A stretch of 64,000 bases of DNA from Aliarcobacter cryaerophilus (GTDB taxonomy: Bacteria > Campylobacterota > Campylobacteria > Campylobacterales > Arcobacteraceae), in contig NZ_CP060694.1 in NCBI RefSeq assembly GCF_014352935.1, positions 806,001 through 870,000 on the forward strand, given 5' to 3'. Every line of letters starts with the position of its first letter. Positions within the stretch are counted from its first letter, which is position 1. A program made the position numbers and the translations under genes. The notes beneath the pieces are model-generated. The model saw only the letters and a list, made by a program, of their open reading frames with translations. It had not been told where the DNA came from and searched no databases. This document shows, in pieces, positions 34,178-42,877 of this stretch.

Positions 34178-35107
34178 ATGAAAAGAAGAACTAAAAATTT
34201 TGTTGAAGATATATTAATTATTATTGGTGTATTGTTTATTTTATATTTAATCTATTTTTTTGTTTTTTCAAAAGATAATGATTTATCATTTGAAACAGCG
34301 ACAAAAGAGAGTAAAGTAGAAATGGAAACAAAAGATTCAAAAGTATTTGTTTCTGAAAATGGTTTTTTATCTCAAATCTATGAAGATATAAAAAATAAAC
34401 TCTTTGCAGATAATAATGAACTTTTAACTATAAAAAAAGTTGAAGAGGAAAATAAAGAAGATAATACAAAAAATATCTATCTTTCTCAAAGAGCTGAAAT
34501 ATTATCAAAACAAGAAGAGAGAGTAAAAGAGGATTTAAATACTCAACAAGAACAAACTACTAAAAATGAAGAAAATATCTCTACAGAAAATAGAAATATT
34601 GAAGCTTTAAAACAAGAAGAGATAAAAGATAAAGTTGTTGAAAATGTAGTTGAGCAAAGAGTTGAAAATAGATTAGCTACAGAGCAAAAAAATGAAGAGC
34701 CAGTTCAACAAATTAAAGATAATGATCATAAAGATGAAACTATTTTACTTGAACCAAAAACTACATTAGAAACAAAAACTTTAGAAGATGTAAAAACAGA
34801 TGAGAACAGTGAAGAAGTTCATCATGAAGTATCAAATATTGATGACTTTTTTGATAGATTTGAGAAAAAAGTTTATAGTAATATAGATAGAAATTTTGAT
34901 AAAACAACTTTTAAAAGAGGTGAATTTGTAAATATTAGAGTGACTATTTTAAAAGATGGAAGTTATGAACAATTAACTTTTCTAAATGGAAATAGTGATT
35001 ATTTTAATAAAGTAAAGCCGCAAATAGAAGAGATTTTCCCTTTAAAAATTGAAGAAAATCTAAAAAGTCATTTTCCTAGATATTATAGAATGAAGATAGC
35101 TTTTTAA
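34178..35107 (+). CDS. TonB/TolA-like protein with long charged linker
   Basis: 309 residues. One membrane helix (about 11-32) follows a short basic cytoplasmic end. A long Glu/Lys/Asn-rich low-complexity linker covers about 45-220. A small folded C-terminal domain (about 225-309, VYSNIDRNFDKTTFKRGE and VNIRVTILKDGSYEQLTFLN) has the alpha-beta pattern of TonB/TolA C-domains. This organisation suits a protein that spans the periplasm and touches the outer membrane. No exbB/exbD or tolQ/tolR is adjacent. Function therefore uncertain. Confidence 0.65.
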   Translation: MKRRTKNFVEDILIIIGVLFILYLIYFFVFSKDNDLSFETATKESKVEMETKDSKVFVSENGFLSQIYEDIKNKLFADNNELLTIKKVEEENKEDNTKNIYLSQRAEILSKQEERVKEDLNTQQEQTTKNEENISTENRNIEALKQEEIKDKVVENVVEQRVENRLATEQKNEEPVQQIKDNDHKDETILLEPKTTLETKTLEDVKTDENSEEVHHEVSNIDDFFDRFEKKVYSNIDRNFDKTTFKRGEFVNIRVTILKDGSYEQLTFLNGNSDYFNKVKPQIEEIFPLKIEENLKSHFPRYYRMKIAF

Positions 35108-35125
35108 CTCTATCTTCATTTTTTA
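35090..35125. terminator. Bidirectional terminator overlapping a stop codon
   Basis: ATGAAGATAG at 35090-35099 pairs with CTATCTTCAT at 35110-35119, followed by TTTTTT. The stop of the TonB-like gene lies in the loop; the DsbC-like gene ends at 35127 on minus. Confidence 0.85.
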
Positions 35126-35126
35126 A

Positions 35127-35867
35127 TTATTTAAACTCTATTCCATATTTTTCTAAAAGATTAACCCAAACAATACTATTTCCATCTTTATCAAATAGTG
35201 CTGGCGTTCCTTGTACATTTAAACTTATTCCTAAATTTATATGCTCTTCAAGCTTTTTCTCTAGTTTTTCTAACTCATTTTTAGAGTATTTTGCATTTTT
35301 TACTTTACTTAAATTATCGCCAATATTAAATTCAAACATTGCATTAATTTTTTCATCTCTTGTTTTTTTACTCATAATGTATATACTTAAATCTTTTGCA
35401 TTTTCATGAAAGTCTAAAGGGAAGAAAAACACTTTTATTTTTACTTTATCTTTTATTTGTGGTAAAAATGACTCAAACTTTTTGCAATATGAACACTCTG
35501 GATCTGTAAAAAGAGTATACTCATCCTTTCCATTTCCATAAGTAAAAGCCTCTTTATCTTTTAAAATAGCTAAGTTTACAGGAGCTTTTATTTGCATACC
35601 AGTTGTTGTATTTATAACAGCACCTGATATAAGATAGTTTTTATCTTTTGTTAAGAAAATTTCATCTTTATTTCCTTGAACAACTATTGAAAGAAGATAT
35701 AAGCTTCCTATATCGTAAGCTTTTTCAACTTTTATACCAGCTTTTTTAAACAGTTCTAAGCTTTCAAACTCTAGCATCTGTTTGTTTGTTAGCTCTTTTT
35801 CTTTTGCTTCTAGGTTTAAAACTAGTAACAAAGATAGAAATATTACATTTTTTAATATTCTAAACAT
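35127..35867 (-). CDS. DsbC/DsbG-like periplasmic thiol-disulfide protein
   Basis: 246 residues. A signal peptide (about 1-22, ending NLEA-K) is followed by a small N-terminal region and a thioredoxin-fold domain with FTDPECSYCKKFESFLPQI, the CSYC active site of DsbC-type isomerases. The cis-Pro loop is NVQGTPALFDKDG. It probably isomerises or reduces periplasmic disulfides. Together with the TlpA-like lipoprotein 2 kb away it adds to periplasmic redox capacity. It is transcribed alone. Confidence 0.88.
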   Translation of the reverse strand: MFRILKNVIFLSLLLVLNLEAKEKELTNKQMLEFESLELFKKAGIKVEKAYDIGSLYLLSIVVQGNKDEIFLTKDKNYLISGAVINTTTGMQIKAPVNLAILKDKEAFTYGNGKDEYTLFTDPECSYCKKFESFLPQIKDKVKIKVFFFPLDFHENAKDLSIYIMSKKTRDEKINAMFEFNIGDNLSKVKNAKYSKNELEKLEKKLEEHINLGISLNVQGTPALFDKDGNSIVWVNLLEKYGIEFK

Positions 35868-35924
35868 TCTTTTCCTTAAAATTTTTTTGCAATTCTTACT
35901 AAAATTTGGTTAATAGTTGATGAA

Positions 35925-36830
35925 TTATATTATTAAAATTTTAATTAGATATGTTGTAACAAATGATATTAAAATTCCATAACCAACTATTGCAGAACTA
36001 AGTCTTGGAGCAAGTCCAGCCATTGCTGCTATTGCACCTGCTGTTATCATTGGAGCCATAGCAGCTTCTAGTATTGATACAGTTGAAGCTAGATTATTCC
36101 ATCCAAAAATTTTACAAATAATAATTGCAATAATTGGAGCAAAAATAAGTTTAACAAATAAAGCTACACTAAAAGGTTTTATATCCTCTTTTGGAAGTCT
36201 AAGTTGAAGTTGAAGTCCAGCTGCTACAAGTGCAACTGGAACAGTTGTTAGGGCAAAAGCCTCTAATACTTTTGTAATTGTAGGATTAAACTCCACTCCA
36301 ACTAAAAATAGAGCAAAAACTAGCGTTAAAAATGGTGGAAAAGTTAGAACTTTTATAGTGATTAGCTTAAAAGTAACCTTTGTTTTACTTGTATATATTG
36401 ATACTATAAATGTCCCATATATTGCAAATGCCAAAAAGGTTCCTAGTTGATCATAAACTAGTAAATATGGCATAAAATTATCATTTGGTAAATAAGTATC
36501 AAGTAGTGGAATACCCAAAAATGAGCTATTTGTCAAAATAGCAACTAGCATTAAACTTCCAGTTACCTCTTTACTAAAATCAAAAATTTTTGATAAAAAA
36601 AGAATTAAAAAAGCACTTAATGTCATAACAAGCCAAGCAACAATCGCTGGAATCATAAGTTCCAAAGAGAAGCTTATTTTTGGTGTTTGTAAAAGCACAA
36701 TTGCAGGATATGATACATAAAGTACAAATTTATTTAAAGCAATTGAACCATCCCTTTGCATAATATTTAAACGATTTAACATATACCCTAAGAATAGGGC
36801 AAATAAAATTAATAATATATTTTCCATCAA
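35925..36830 (-). CDS. AEC family transporter
   Basis: 301 residues with about ten hydrophobic segments in two repeats, matching the auxin-efflux-carrier family (LFLGYMLNRLNIM at the start; NSSFLGIPLLDTYLP and TVSILEAAMAPMITAGAIAAMAG are typical family motifs). The substrate is probably an organic anion. Its ATG comes 2 bases after the HxlR regulator stop, so it belongs to the same transcript and may be controlled by that regulator. Confidence 0.88.
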   Translation of the reverse strand: MMENILLILFALFLGYMLNRLNIMQRDGSIALNKFVLYVSYPAIVLLQTPKISFSLELMIPAIVAWLVMTLSAFLILFLSKIFDFSKEVTGSLMLVAILTNSSFLGIPLLDTYLPNDNFMPYLLVYDQLGTFLAFAIYGTFIVSIYTSKTKVTFKLITIKVLTFPPFLTLVFALFLVGVEFNPTITKVLEAFALTTVPVALVAAGLQLQLRLPKEDIKPFSVALFVKLIFAPIIAIIICKIFGWNNLASTVSILEAAMAPMITAGAIAAMAGLAPRLSSAIVGYGILISFVTTYLIKILII

Positions 36831-36832
36831 GC

Positions 36833-37204
36833 CTACTTACATATATTTGTTTCACACATATTTTCAGGAGTTATTTTTCCAAACTCATTAACGTAGCCAA
36901 TTCCCCATTTTGACATATTTTCTAGCACAGGACGAAGTTTTTCACCACTTGAAGTTAAACTATATTCAACTTTAGGAGGAACTTCTGCATATACTTCTCT
37001 ATGTATTATATTTTTTTCTTCCAGCTCTTTTAATTTTACAGTTAATGTTTTTTGAGTTATCTCACTTATTATCTCATTCAACTCTTTAAATCTTTTTTTA
37101 CCATCTAATAGATGCCAAATTATTGATAATTTCCATCTATCGTTAAAAATATCAAGTGTAACAGCAACACTACATTTATACTCTTTATCGTTTATATAAT
37201 ACAT
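36833..37204 (-). CDS. HxlR (DUF24) family winged-helix regulator
   Basis: About 123 residues. CSVAVTLDIFNDRWKLSIIWHLLDGKKRFKELNEII and ISEITQKTLTVKLKELEEKNII form the HxlR winged helix. The single Cys near residue 11 of the mature start (KYKCSV-type position) is the redox-sensing Cys of HxlR regulators such as YodB and HypR of Bacillus. The upstream frame to 37264 is rejected: AAGGA precedes ATG ATG at 37207/37204, and the minus-strand TATAAT is at 37236-37241. It likely represses itself and the divergent reductase operon until oxidised or alkylated. Confidence 0.9.
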   Translation of the reverse strand: MYYINDKEYKCSVAVTLDIFNDRWKLSIIWHLLDGKKRFKELNEIISEITQKTLTVKLKELEEKNIIHREVYAEVPPKVEYSLTSSGEKLRPVLENMSKWGIGYVNEFGKITPENMCETNICK

Positions 37205-37235
37205 CATAAAATCCTTAAATCTAAAAAAGAACTTT

Positions 37236-37241
37236 ATTATA
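37236..37241 (-). promoter_or_regulatory. -10 box of the hxlR-AEC operon
   Basis: TATAAT on the minus strand, 30 bases before the HxlR start; it lies inside the upstream frame extension and so argues against the longer protein. Confidence 0.55.
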
Positions 37242-37263
37242 TCATAAAGAGTATTAAACTCCA

Positions 37264-37286
37264 TTACTTACCTAAAGTAAAGTAAG
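37264..37286. promoter_or_regulatory. Candidate HxlR operator
   Basis: TTACTT-N5-AAGTAA (37264-37280) is a perfect inverted repeat, followed by a further AAGTAAG half-site to 37286. It lies between the divergent -10 boxes at 37236-37241 and 37309-37314, over the expected -35 region of both. Confidence 0.55.
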
Positions 37287-37308
37287 AGAATTTTAAGTTT
37301 AGTGTATA

Positions 37309-37314
37309 TATAAT
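37309..37314 (+). promoter_or_regulatory. -10 box of the reductase operon
   Basis: TATAAT within TGTATATATAATTTG, 27 bases before the ATG at 37342, with AAGGAG as ribosome-binding site. Confidence 0.55.
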
Positions 37315-37341
37315 TTGATATATTTAATTTAAGGAGCTATT

Positions 37342-37923
37342 ATGAAAAATATTTTAATTGTAAATGGGCATCAATATTATGATGTTGTAGCTAAGGGTGA
37401 ATTAACAAATAAAATTATAGAACGTGCAACTGATTTTTTTAAACAAAATGGATTTGATGTTAAATATACACATATTGAAAAGGGTTATGATATAAAAGAA
37501 GAGTGTGATAAATTTGAGTGGGCTGATGCAGTTTTATTTCAATATCCTACTTATTGGATGGGAGTTCCTTGGATTAGTAAAAAATATTTTGATGAAACTT
37601 TTACTCAAGGAAGACACTATACAAGTGATGGAAGAAGTAGAAGTGATGAGAGTAAAACTTATGGAAGTGGAGGACTTTTAAAGGGTAAAAAATATATGTT
37701 AAGTATCACATACAACTGTCCAAAGAGTGAATTTAATAATCCAAATGGTTTTTTTGATGGATTATCACTAGATGAAGCAAATGTTGCTACTCATAAAACT
37801 TTTCAATTTGTTGGATTAGAACCTTTAAAAACTTACTCTATGCATGATATTTTTAAAGGAGATTTGGATTTAAATAAAGAGTTAGCTAAATTTGAAGATA
37901 CTTTAAGAGAGAATTTTTTATAA
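37342..37923 (+). CDS. mdaB: MdaB-type NAD(P)H quinone reductase
   Basis: 193 residues with the flavodoxin-like fold: LIVNGHQYYDVVAKGELT at the start, DAVLFQYPTYWMGVPWISKKY (the FMN/FAD loop), and SGGLLKGKKYMLSITYN. These match MdaB (modulator of drug activity B), which reduces quinones by two electrons and protects Helicobacter from oxidants. First gene of a plus-strand trio with the Old Yellow Enzyme and nitroreductase. Confidence 0.88.
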   Translation: MKNILIVNGHQYYDVVAKGELTNKIIERATDFFKQNGFDVKYTHIEKGYDIKEECDKFEWADAVLFQYPTYWMGVPWISKKYFDETFTQGRHYTSDGRSRSDESKTYGSGGLLKGKKYMLSITYNCPKSEFNNPNGFFDGLSLDEANVATHKTFQFVGLEPLKTYSMHDIFKGDLDLNKELAKFEDTLRENFL

Positions 37924-37940
37924 AAATAGAGGATTTGAGA

Positions 37941-38969
37941 ATGAGTTTATTATTAAACAAAGGTAAAATAGGTAATTTGGAACTAAAAAATAGAGTTGTA
38001 ATGCCACCTATGTGTATGTATAAAAGTGATAATAGTGGAGAATTAAAAGATTTCCATATGTTTCACTATACTTCAAGAGCAATGGCTGATGTTGGTTTAA
38101 TTATTGTTGAAGCAACATCAGTTGAGCCAAAAGGAAGAATTTCATCTTTTGATTTAGGACTTTGGGATGATTCTTTAATTGAAAATCATAAAAAAATGAA
38201 TGAGAAGTTACACTTATTTGGAGCAAAAAGTTCTATACAATTAGCTCATGCAGGAAGAAAATCTGAAGTTGTTGATGATATTTGTGTAGCTCCAAGCTCA
38301 ATTGCTTTTAGTCAAAAATCACCATATAAAGTTCCAAAAGCGTTAAGTCTTGAAGAGATAACAAAAATAAAAGAGTTGTTTGTAAATGCTGCAATTAGAG
38401 CCGAAAAAGCAAATTATGATTCAGTAGAACTTCACGCTGCTCATGGATATTTGTTGTGTGAATTTTTATCACCTTTAACAAATAAAAGAGATGATATTTA
38501 TGGTGGAAGTTTAGAAAATAGGTGTAGATTAGTAATTGAAACTGCAAAAGAGATAAAAAATAGGGTAAAATTACCCCTTATTGTTAGAATTAGTGCTGAT
38601 GAATGGATGCAAAATGGATGGAATATAGAAGACTCTATCTATTTAAGTAAAGAGTTAGAAAAAGTTGGAGTTGATTGTATTCATGTTTCAAGTGGTGGAA
38701 ATATAGAAAATCCAGATAAGATACCAAAAATTGAACCATTTTATCAAGCTAATTGGGCAAAAGAGATTAAAAAAAGTGTAGATATTCCTGTTATTGCTGT
38801 TGGTTTAATAACAACTGCAAAAGAGGGTGAATATCTTCTTGAAAATAGTTTTTGTGATTTTGTTGCATATGGAAGAGAGTTGCTTAAAAATCCAAATCTT
38901 GTATTTTATGCTGCAAATGAACTAAACGAAAAAGAGAAAATTAATAGCTCTTATGCAAGAGCATTTTAA
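37941..38969 (+). CDS. Old Yellow Enzyme family NADPH flavin oxidoreductase
   Basis: 342 residues, TIM barrel. VVMPPMCMYKSD carries the YqjM-type Cys near the flavin; SIQLAHAGRKSE, SVELHAAHGYLLCEFLSPLTN (the HxxH substrate site) and YGGSLENRCRLV are typical; FVAYGRELLKNPN ends the barrel. It reduces the double bond of electrophilic enones. ATG 37941 is preferred over TTG 37935 because AGAGGA lies 7 bases upstream of the ATG. It follows mdaB by 17 bases. Confidence 0.92.
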   Translation: MSLLLNKGKIGNLELKNRVVMPPMCMYKSDNSGELKDFHMFHYTSRAMADVGLIIVEATSVEPKGRISSFDLGLWDDSLIENHKKMNEKLHLFGAKSSIQLAHAGRKSEVVDDICVAPSSIAFSQKSPYKVPKALSLEEITKIKELFVNAAIRAEKANYDSVELHAAHGYLLCEFLSPLTNKRDDIYGGSLENRCRLVIETAKEIKNRVKLPLIVRISADEWMQNGWNIEDSIYLSKELEKVGVDCIHVSSGGNIENPDKIPKIEPFYQANWAKEIKKSVDIPVIAVGLITTAKEGEYLLENSFCDFVAYGRELLKNPNLVFYAANELNEKEKINSSYARAF

Positions 38970-39001
38970 AAATAATATTAATAAAAAATAAGGATAAATT
39001 T

Positions 39002-39631
39002 ATGGAAAAGACTTTTATGGAAGCAATGGATTTTAGACATGCTTGTAAAATATTTGATGAGACAAAAAAAATAAGTAGTGATGATTTAAATTTTATTTTA
39101 GAAGCAGGAAGAAAATCTCCTAGCTCATTTGGACAAGAGCCTTGGAAATTTTTAGTTATTACAAATCCTGAATTAAAAGCAAAAATAAGACCTTTTTGTT
39201 GGGATCAACCACAAATTACAACTTGCTCACACTTAGTTGTTCTTTTAGCAGCAATTGAAAGTACAAAACCAACTTCAAGTGAAGTTTTAAGAAAGTTTAA
39301 TAGAAGAGGATTATCACAAGAGATGGTTGAAGCCTATATTAAAAAATATTCTAGCCATTTAGAAGATACTTTTAGTAGTGATGAAAAAACTCTTGCTTGG
39401 ACATCAAGACAAACATATATTGCAATGGCAAATATGATAACAGCTGCTGCTGTAAAAGGAATTGACTCTTGTCCAATTGAAGGATTTGAAAAAGAGAATG
39501 TTGAAAAAGTTTTAAACTTAAATACAAAAGAGTATCAACTAAGTGTAATTGTTCCTTTTGGATATAGAATAAAAGAGCAAAGCATACAAATAAGAGAAAG
39601 TCTTGAGGATATTGTTGAATTTATAAACTAA
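39002..39631 (+). CDS. NAD(P)H nitroreductase family protein
   Basis: 209 residues. DFRHACKIFDETKKIS, AGRKSPSSFGQEPWKFLVI (FMN phosphate-binding motif) and ANMITAAAVKGIDSCPIEGFE match the NfsB-like nitroreductase family. It reduces nitro compounds or quinones using FMN. The gap to the Old Yellow Enzyme gene is 32 bases with AAGGATA before the ATG, so the trio is one operon. Confidence 0.9.
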   Translation: MEKTFMEAMDFRHACKIFDETKKISSDDLNFILEAGRKSPSSFGQEPWKFLVITNPELKAKIRPFCWDQPQITTCSHLVVLLAAIESTKPTSSEVLRKFNRRGLSQEMVEAYIKKYSSHLEDTFSSDEKTLAWTSRQTYIAMANMITAAAVKGIDSCPIEGFEKENVEKVLNLNTKEYQLSVIVPFGYRIKEQSIQIRESLEDIVEFIN

Positions 39632-39686
39632 GTAATAAAATGTTAATATATATCAAAATTTAAAAATTATTTAAGGGCTTAAAAAG

Positions 39687-41180
39687 ATGCTAAGTATTAG
39701 TGATATTGAAAACTGGCTTAGAGATTATGGTATAAGCAACTATCATATATCAGAAGATTTTTATGTTTCAGTTCAAGGAAATGTAAATCTAAGTGAGAAA
39801 CTAAAAGGTCAAAAACTTCCTATTAAGTTTGATAGAATAGATGGATATTTTGATATAAGTAATAATGAGTTACCTAGTCTTGAAGGTTGTCCAAAAATTG
39901 TAATGAAAGATTTTAACTGTTCATACAATAAATTAACTTCTCTATTTGATTGTCCTGTTGAAGTTGGTGATTTTGATTGTTCTCATAATAATCTAAAAAA
40001 CTTATCATATGGACCAAAAGAGGTAAAAGGATTTTATGATTGCTCTTTTAATGAACTTATTTCAATAAAAGCAAGTCCTCGTACTGTAAAAGGTCATTTT
40101 AAGTGCAACAATAATCGTCTTACTACTTTAGAAGGTGGACCAAAAAGTATTGATACATATTTTGATTGTTCAAATAATATTATTGAAAGATTAATTGGTG
40201 GACCAATTTCAGTAAAAGAGGATTATCTTTGTCATACAAATAGATTAACTGATTTAGATGGGGTTGCAGATGAAATAGGAGGAGATTTAGTAACAGATAT
40301 TAAACTAAATATTACTTCTAAATTTGAAGAAGATGGACAGTTTTACAGATATAAAGGTAGCGAAGCTGTTTCTCATATTTATAGACCAGTAGTTGCATTA
40401 ACAAATAATGAAGATATTCAAGCATGGCTTGATAAGTTTGATATAAAAGGAACTACAATTTTGCCTGATAACTCTGTTGATGTCCACGGTGATGTAAAGT
40501 TATCAAATAGACTTCCAAACCTTTCAAAACTACCAATAAATTTTAATTGTGTAGATGGAGATTTTGATATAAGTGAAAATGAATTAACTTCTTTAGAAGG
40601 AAGCCCTACAAGAGTTGGTGGAAGTTTTTTTGCTCATAAAAATGAATTAAACTCTCTTCGTGGAGGTCCAAAAGAGGTTAAAGGAAGTTTTGTAATATTA
40701 CATAACAATATAACATCTCTTCAAAACTCTCCAACTATTGTAAAAGATGATTATATATGTTCTCATAATCCTTTAAGAACTTTAGAGGGTATAAACTCAG
40801 TTCAAGGATATGTTTTTACAGGAGTTTATATTCCAAGACTTAAGTGTCAAAAATATAACTATAAAGGGATTACAACTTATAAATATCCAGGTGATGCTGT
40901 TATGAAATATTTAGATGAAGAGTATATTTCATTAACAGATGAAGAAAAAGCATTTGAAAGTACTAAAAAGAATTTAGAAAAAGTTATCAAAAAAATGTTA
41001 AATGCAAACACACTTACAAAAGAGATGATAACAGATAACTTAATTAAAAATCTTACAAAATATCAGCTTGACCAATTAAAAACAAAAGTTTTATGGATTA
41101 AAAATCCACCAAATGAAGATAATAGTGATATTATAAGTGAAGATGATATTATGAAATTGGCATTTGAGAAAGAGCTCTAA
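39687..41180 (+). CDS. Internally duplicated LRR-like repeat protein
   Basis: 497 residues. Two homologous halves each start with a unit of about 45 residues (SISDIENWLRDYGIS… at 4-54; NEDIQAWLDKFDIKG… at 241-292). A run of about 21-residue repeats follows: seven at 55-200 and about four at 293-378. The repeat consensus is FDCSxNxLxSLxGxP with a following V(K/G)G. Each half ends with a (Y/N)YKG strand and an AV…Y helix. The C-terminal 100 residues are helical and charged. Similar repeats occur in phage and prophage proteins. No signal peptide, so cytoplasmic. Function unknown. Confidence 0.7.
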   Translation: MLSISDIENWLRDYGISNYHISEDFYVSVQGNVNLSEKLKGQKLPIKFDRIDGYFDISNNELPSLEGCPKIVMKDFNCSYNKLTSLFDCPVEVGDFDCSHNNLKNLSYGPKEVKGFYDCSFNELISIKASPRTVKGHFKCNNNRLTTLEGGPKSIDTYFDCSNNIIERLIGGPISVKEDYLCHTNRLTDLDGVADEIGGDLVTDIKLNITSKFEEDGQFYRYKGSEAVSHIYRPVVALTNNEDIQAWLDKFDIKGTTILPDNSVDVHGDVKLSNRLPNLSKLPINFNCVDGDFDISENELTSLEGSPTRVGGSFFAHKNELNSLRGGPKEVKGSFVILHNNITSLQNSPTIVKDDYICSHNPLRTLEGINSVQGYVFTGVYIPRLKCQKYNYKGITTYKYPGDAVMKYLDEEYISLTDEEKAFESTKKNLEKVIKKMLNANTLTKEMITDNLIKNLTKYQLDQLKTKVLWIKNPPNEDNSDIISEDDIMKLAFEKEL

Positions 41181-41188
41181 GCTCTTTT
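41169..41188 (+). terminator. Hairpin terminator spanning a stop codon
   Basis: AAAGAGCT at 41169-41176 pairs with AGCTCTTT at 41180-41187 around CTA, including the TAA stop (41178-41180) of the repeat protein. Confidence 0.6.
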
Positions 41189-41212
41189 AAGCCATAAAAC
41201 TTATTTTTTGGA

Positions 41213-41218
41213 TATAAT
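41213..41218 (+). promoter_or_regulatory. -10 box of the ABC-F gene
   Basis: TATAAT preceded by a T-run and TTGGA, about 66 bases before the ATG at 41285. Confidence 0.5.
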
Positions 41219-41284
41219 CGCCAAATTAAAATTAAAAAATCACAAAAAAATAAAAATAGTTAAATAAAATGGAGAAGTTGTAAT

Positions 41285-42877
41285 ATGGTTCAAATAGTTA
41301 ATTTAAAAAAATCTTTCGGAGCAAGAGTTCTTTTTTCTGAGATAAATCTAAAGTTAGATGCAGGGAAAAGATATGGTTTAATTGGTGCAAATGGTGCTGG
41401 AAAAACTACATTTCTAAAAATTCTTTCAGGACAAGAAGAGGCTACTGAAGGAGAAGTGCAAATTCAAAATGGTAAAAAAGTAGGGGTTTTATCTCAAAAT
41501 CAATTTGCTTTTGAAAATTTTACTCTTTTTGATACAGTTTTAATGGGAAATAAAAGACTATATGATGCTATAAAAGAGAAAGAAGAGCTTTATATGAGTC
41601 CTGAGTTTACTGATGAAGTAAATAATAGGTTGGCAGAGCTTGAAATTATTTGTTGTGAAGAAGACCCAACTTATGAATATGATATTAAAGTTACAAAAAT
41701 TCTTGAAGATTTAGGTTTTCCAGCTTCTACTCAACAAAATTTAATGAGTACTTTAACAGGTGGTGATAAAGTTAAAATACTTTTAGCACAAGTTTTATAT
41801 CCAAAACCAGATATTTTATTTTTAGATGAGCCTACAAATAACTTAGATATTGATACTATTGGTTGGCTAGAAAATCAACTTCAACACCACGATGGAACAA
41901 TGGTTGTAATCTCTCATGATAGACACTTTTTAAATGCAGTTTGTACAAATATTTTAGATGTTGATTTCAAAAAAATAAGAGAGTTTAGTGGAACTTATGA
42001 TGATTGGTATATAGCTTCAACTTTAATTGCAAAACAGCAACAAATAGATGTAAATAAAAAGCAAAAAGAGAAAGAGGAGCTTGAAAAATTTATTGCTAGA
42101 TTTAGTGCAAATGCATCAAAAGCAAAACAAGCAACTTCAAGACAAAAACAACTTGATAAATTAGATATTCAAGCTATTGAAGTATCAAGTAGAAGGGATC
42201 CATCTATTATATTTAGACAAAAAAGAGAGGTTGGGAAAGAGCTTTTAACTGTTAAAAATATCTCAAAATCTTATGGAGATAAAGTAGTATTAAAAGATAT
42301 TTCATTTACTCTTGAAAAAGGTGATAAAATTGCATTAATTGGTCCAAATGGAGTTGGGAAAACAACACTTTGTGAAATCTTAGTGGGTAATTTACAAGCT
42401 GATAGTGGAGAGGTTTTATGGGGAGCAACTATTCAAAACTCTTATTTCCCACAAAATACAACTGATATTATAAATGGTGATATGACTTTATATGATTGGT
42501 TGAGAGGTTTTGATAGAGATGCAGATATTGGAGAGATTAGAAATTGTCTTGGAAGAATGTTATTTAACGGTCAAGAGCAAGAGAAAAAAGTAGATTCTTG
42601 TAGTGGGGGAGAAAAACATAGAATGATGCTATCAAAAATTATGTTAGAACAAGGAAATTTCATTTTATTAGATGAGCCTACAAACCACCTTGACCTTGAA
42701 GCTATTATTGCTTTAGGAGAGGGGTTACATCAATATGCTGGTTCAGTTATTTGTGTATCTCATGATAGAGAGTTACTTGATGCTTATGCAAATAGAATTA
42801 TTGAAATTCAAAATGATGGAACTATTATTGACTTTAAAGGAAGTTATGAAGAGTTTATGGAGTCTAAATCAGCTTAG
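41285..42877 (+). CDS. ybiT: ABC-F ATPase, YbiT type
   Basis: 530 residues with two ABC cassettes and no membrane domain. Walker A GANGAGKTT and GPNGVGKTT, signatures STLTGGDKVK and SCSGGEKHR, Walker B ILFLDEPTNNLD and FILLDEPTNHLD. The linker (about 240-310) is charged and helical. YbiT-type ABC-F factors act on the ribosome to relieve stalls. The last codons are normal, but the stop codon directly abuts the decayed transposase region starting at 42878. A TATAAT at 41213-41218 precedes it. Confidence 0.93.
   Translation: MVQIVNLKKSFGARVLFSEINLKLDAGKRYGLIGANGAGKTTFLKILSGQEEATEGEVQIQNGKKVGVLSQNQFAFENFTLFDTVLMGNKRLYDAIKEKEELYMSPEFTDEVNNRLAELEIICCEEDPTYEYDIKVTKILEDLGFPASTQQNLMSTLTGGDKVKILLAQVLYPKPDILFLDEPTNNLDIDTIGWLENQLQHHDGTMVVISHDRHFLNAVCTNILDVDFKKIREFSGTYDDWYIASTLIAKQQQIDVNKKQKEKEELEKFIARFSANASKAKQATSRQKQLDKLDIQAIEVSSRRDPSIIFRQKREVGKELLTVKNISKSYGDKVVLKDISFTLEKGDKIALIGPNGVGKTTLCEILVGNLQADSGEVLWGATIQNSYFPQNTTDIINGDMTLYDWLRGFDRDADIGEIRNCLGRMLFNGQEQEKKVDSCSGGEKHRMMLSKIMLEQGNFILLDEPTNHLDLEAIIALGEGLHQYAGSVICVSHDRELLDAYANRIIEIQNDGTIIDFKGSYEEFMESKSA

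Noticed and set aside
37205-37264. Longer HxlR regulator starting at 37264
   Set aside because: A minus-strand TATAAT lies inside this extension and AAGGA precedes the ATG pair at 37204-37207.
39850-40800. Regular repeats that might be a CRISPR array or DNA repeat
   Set aside because: The period is 60-63 bases because of 21-residue protein repeats; the DNA copies are diverged, with no spacer-repeat structure.
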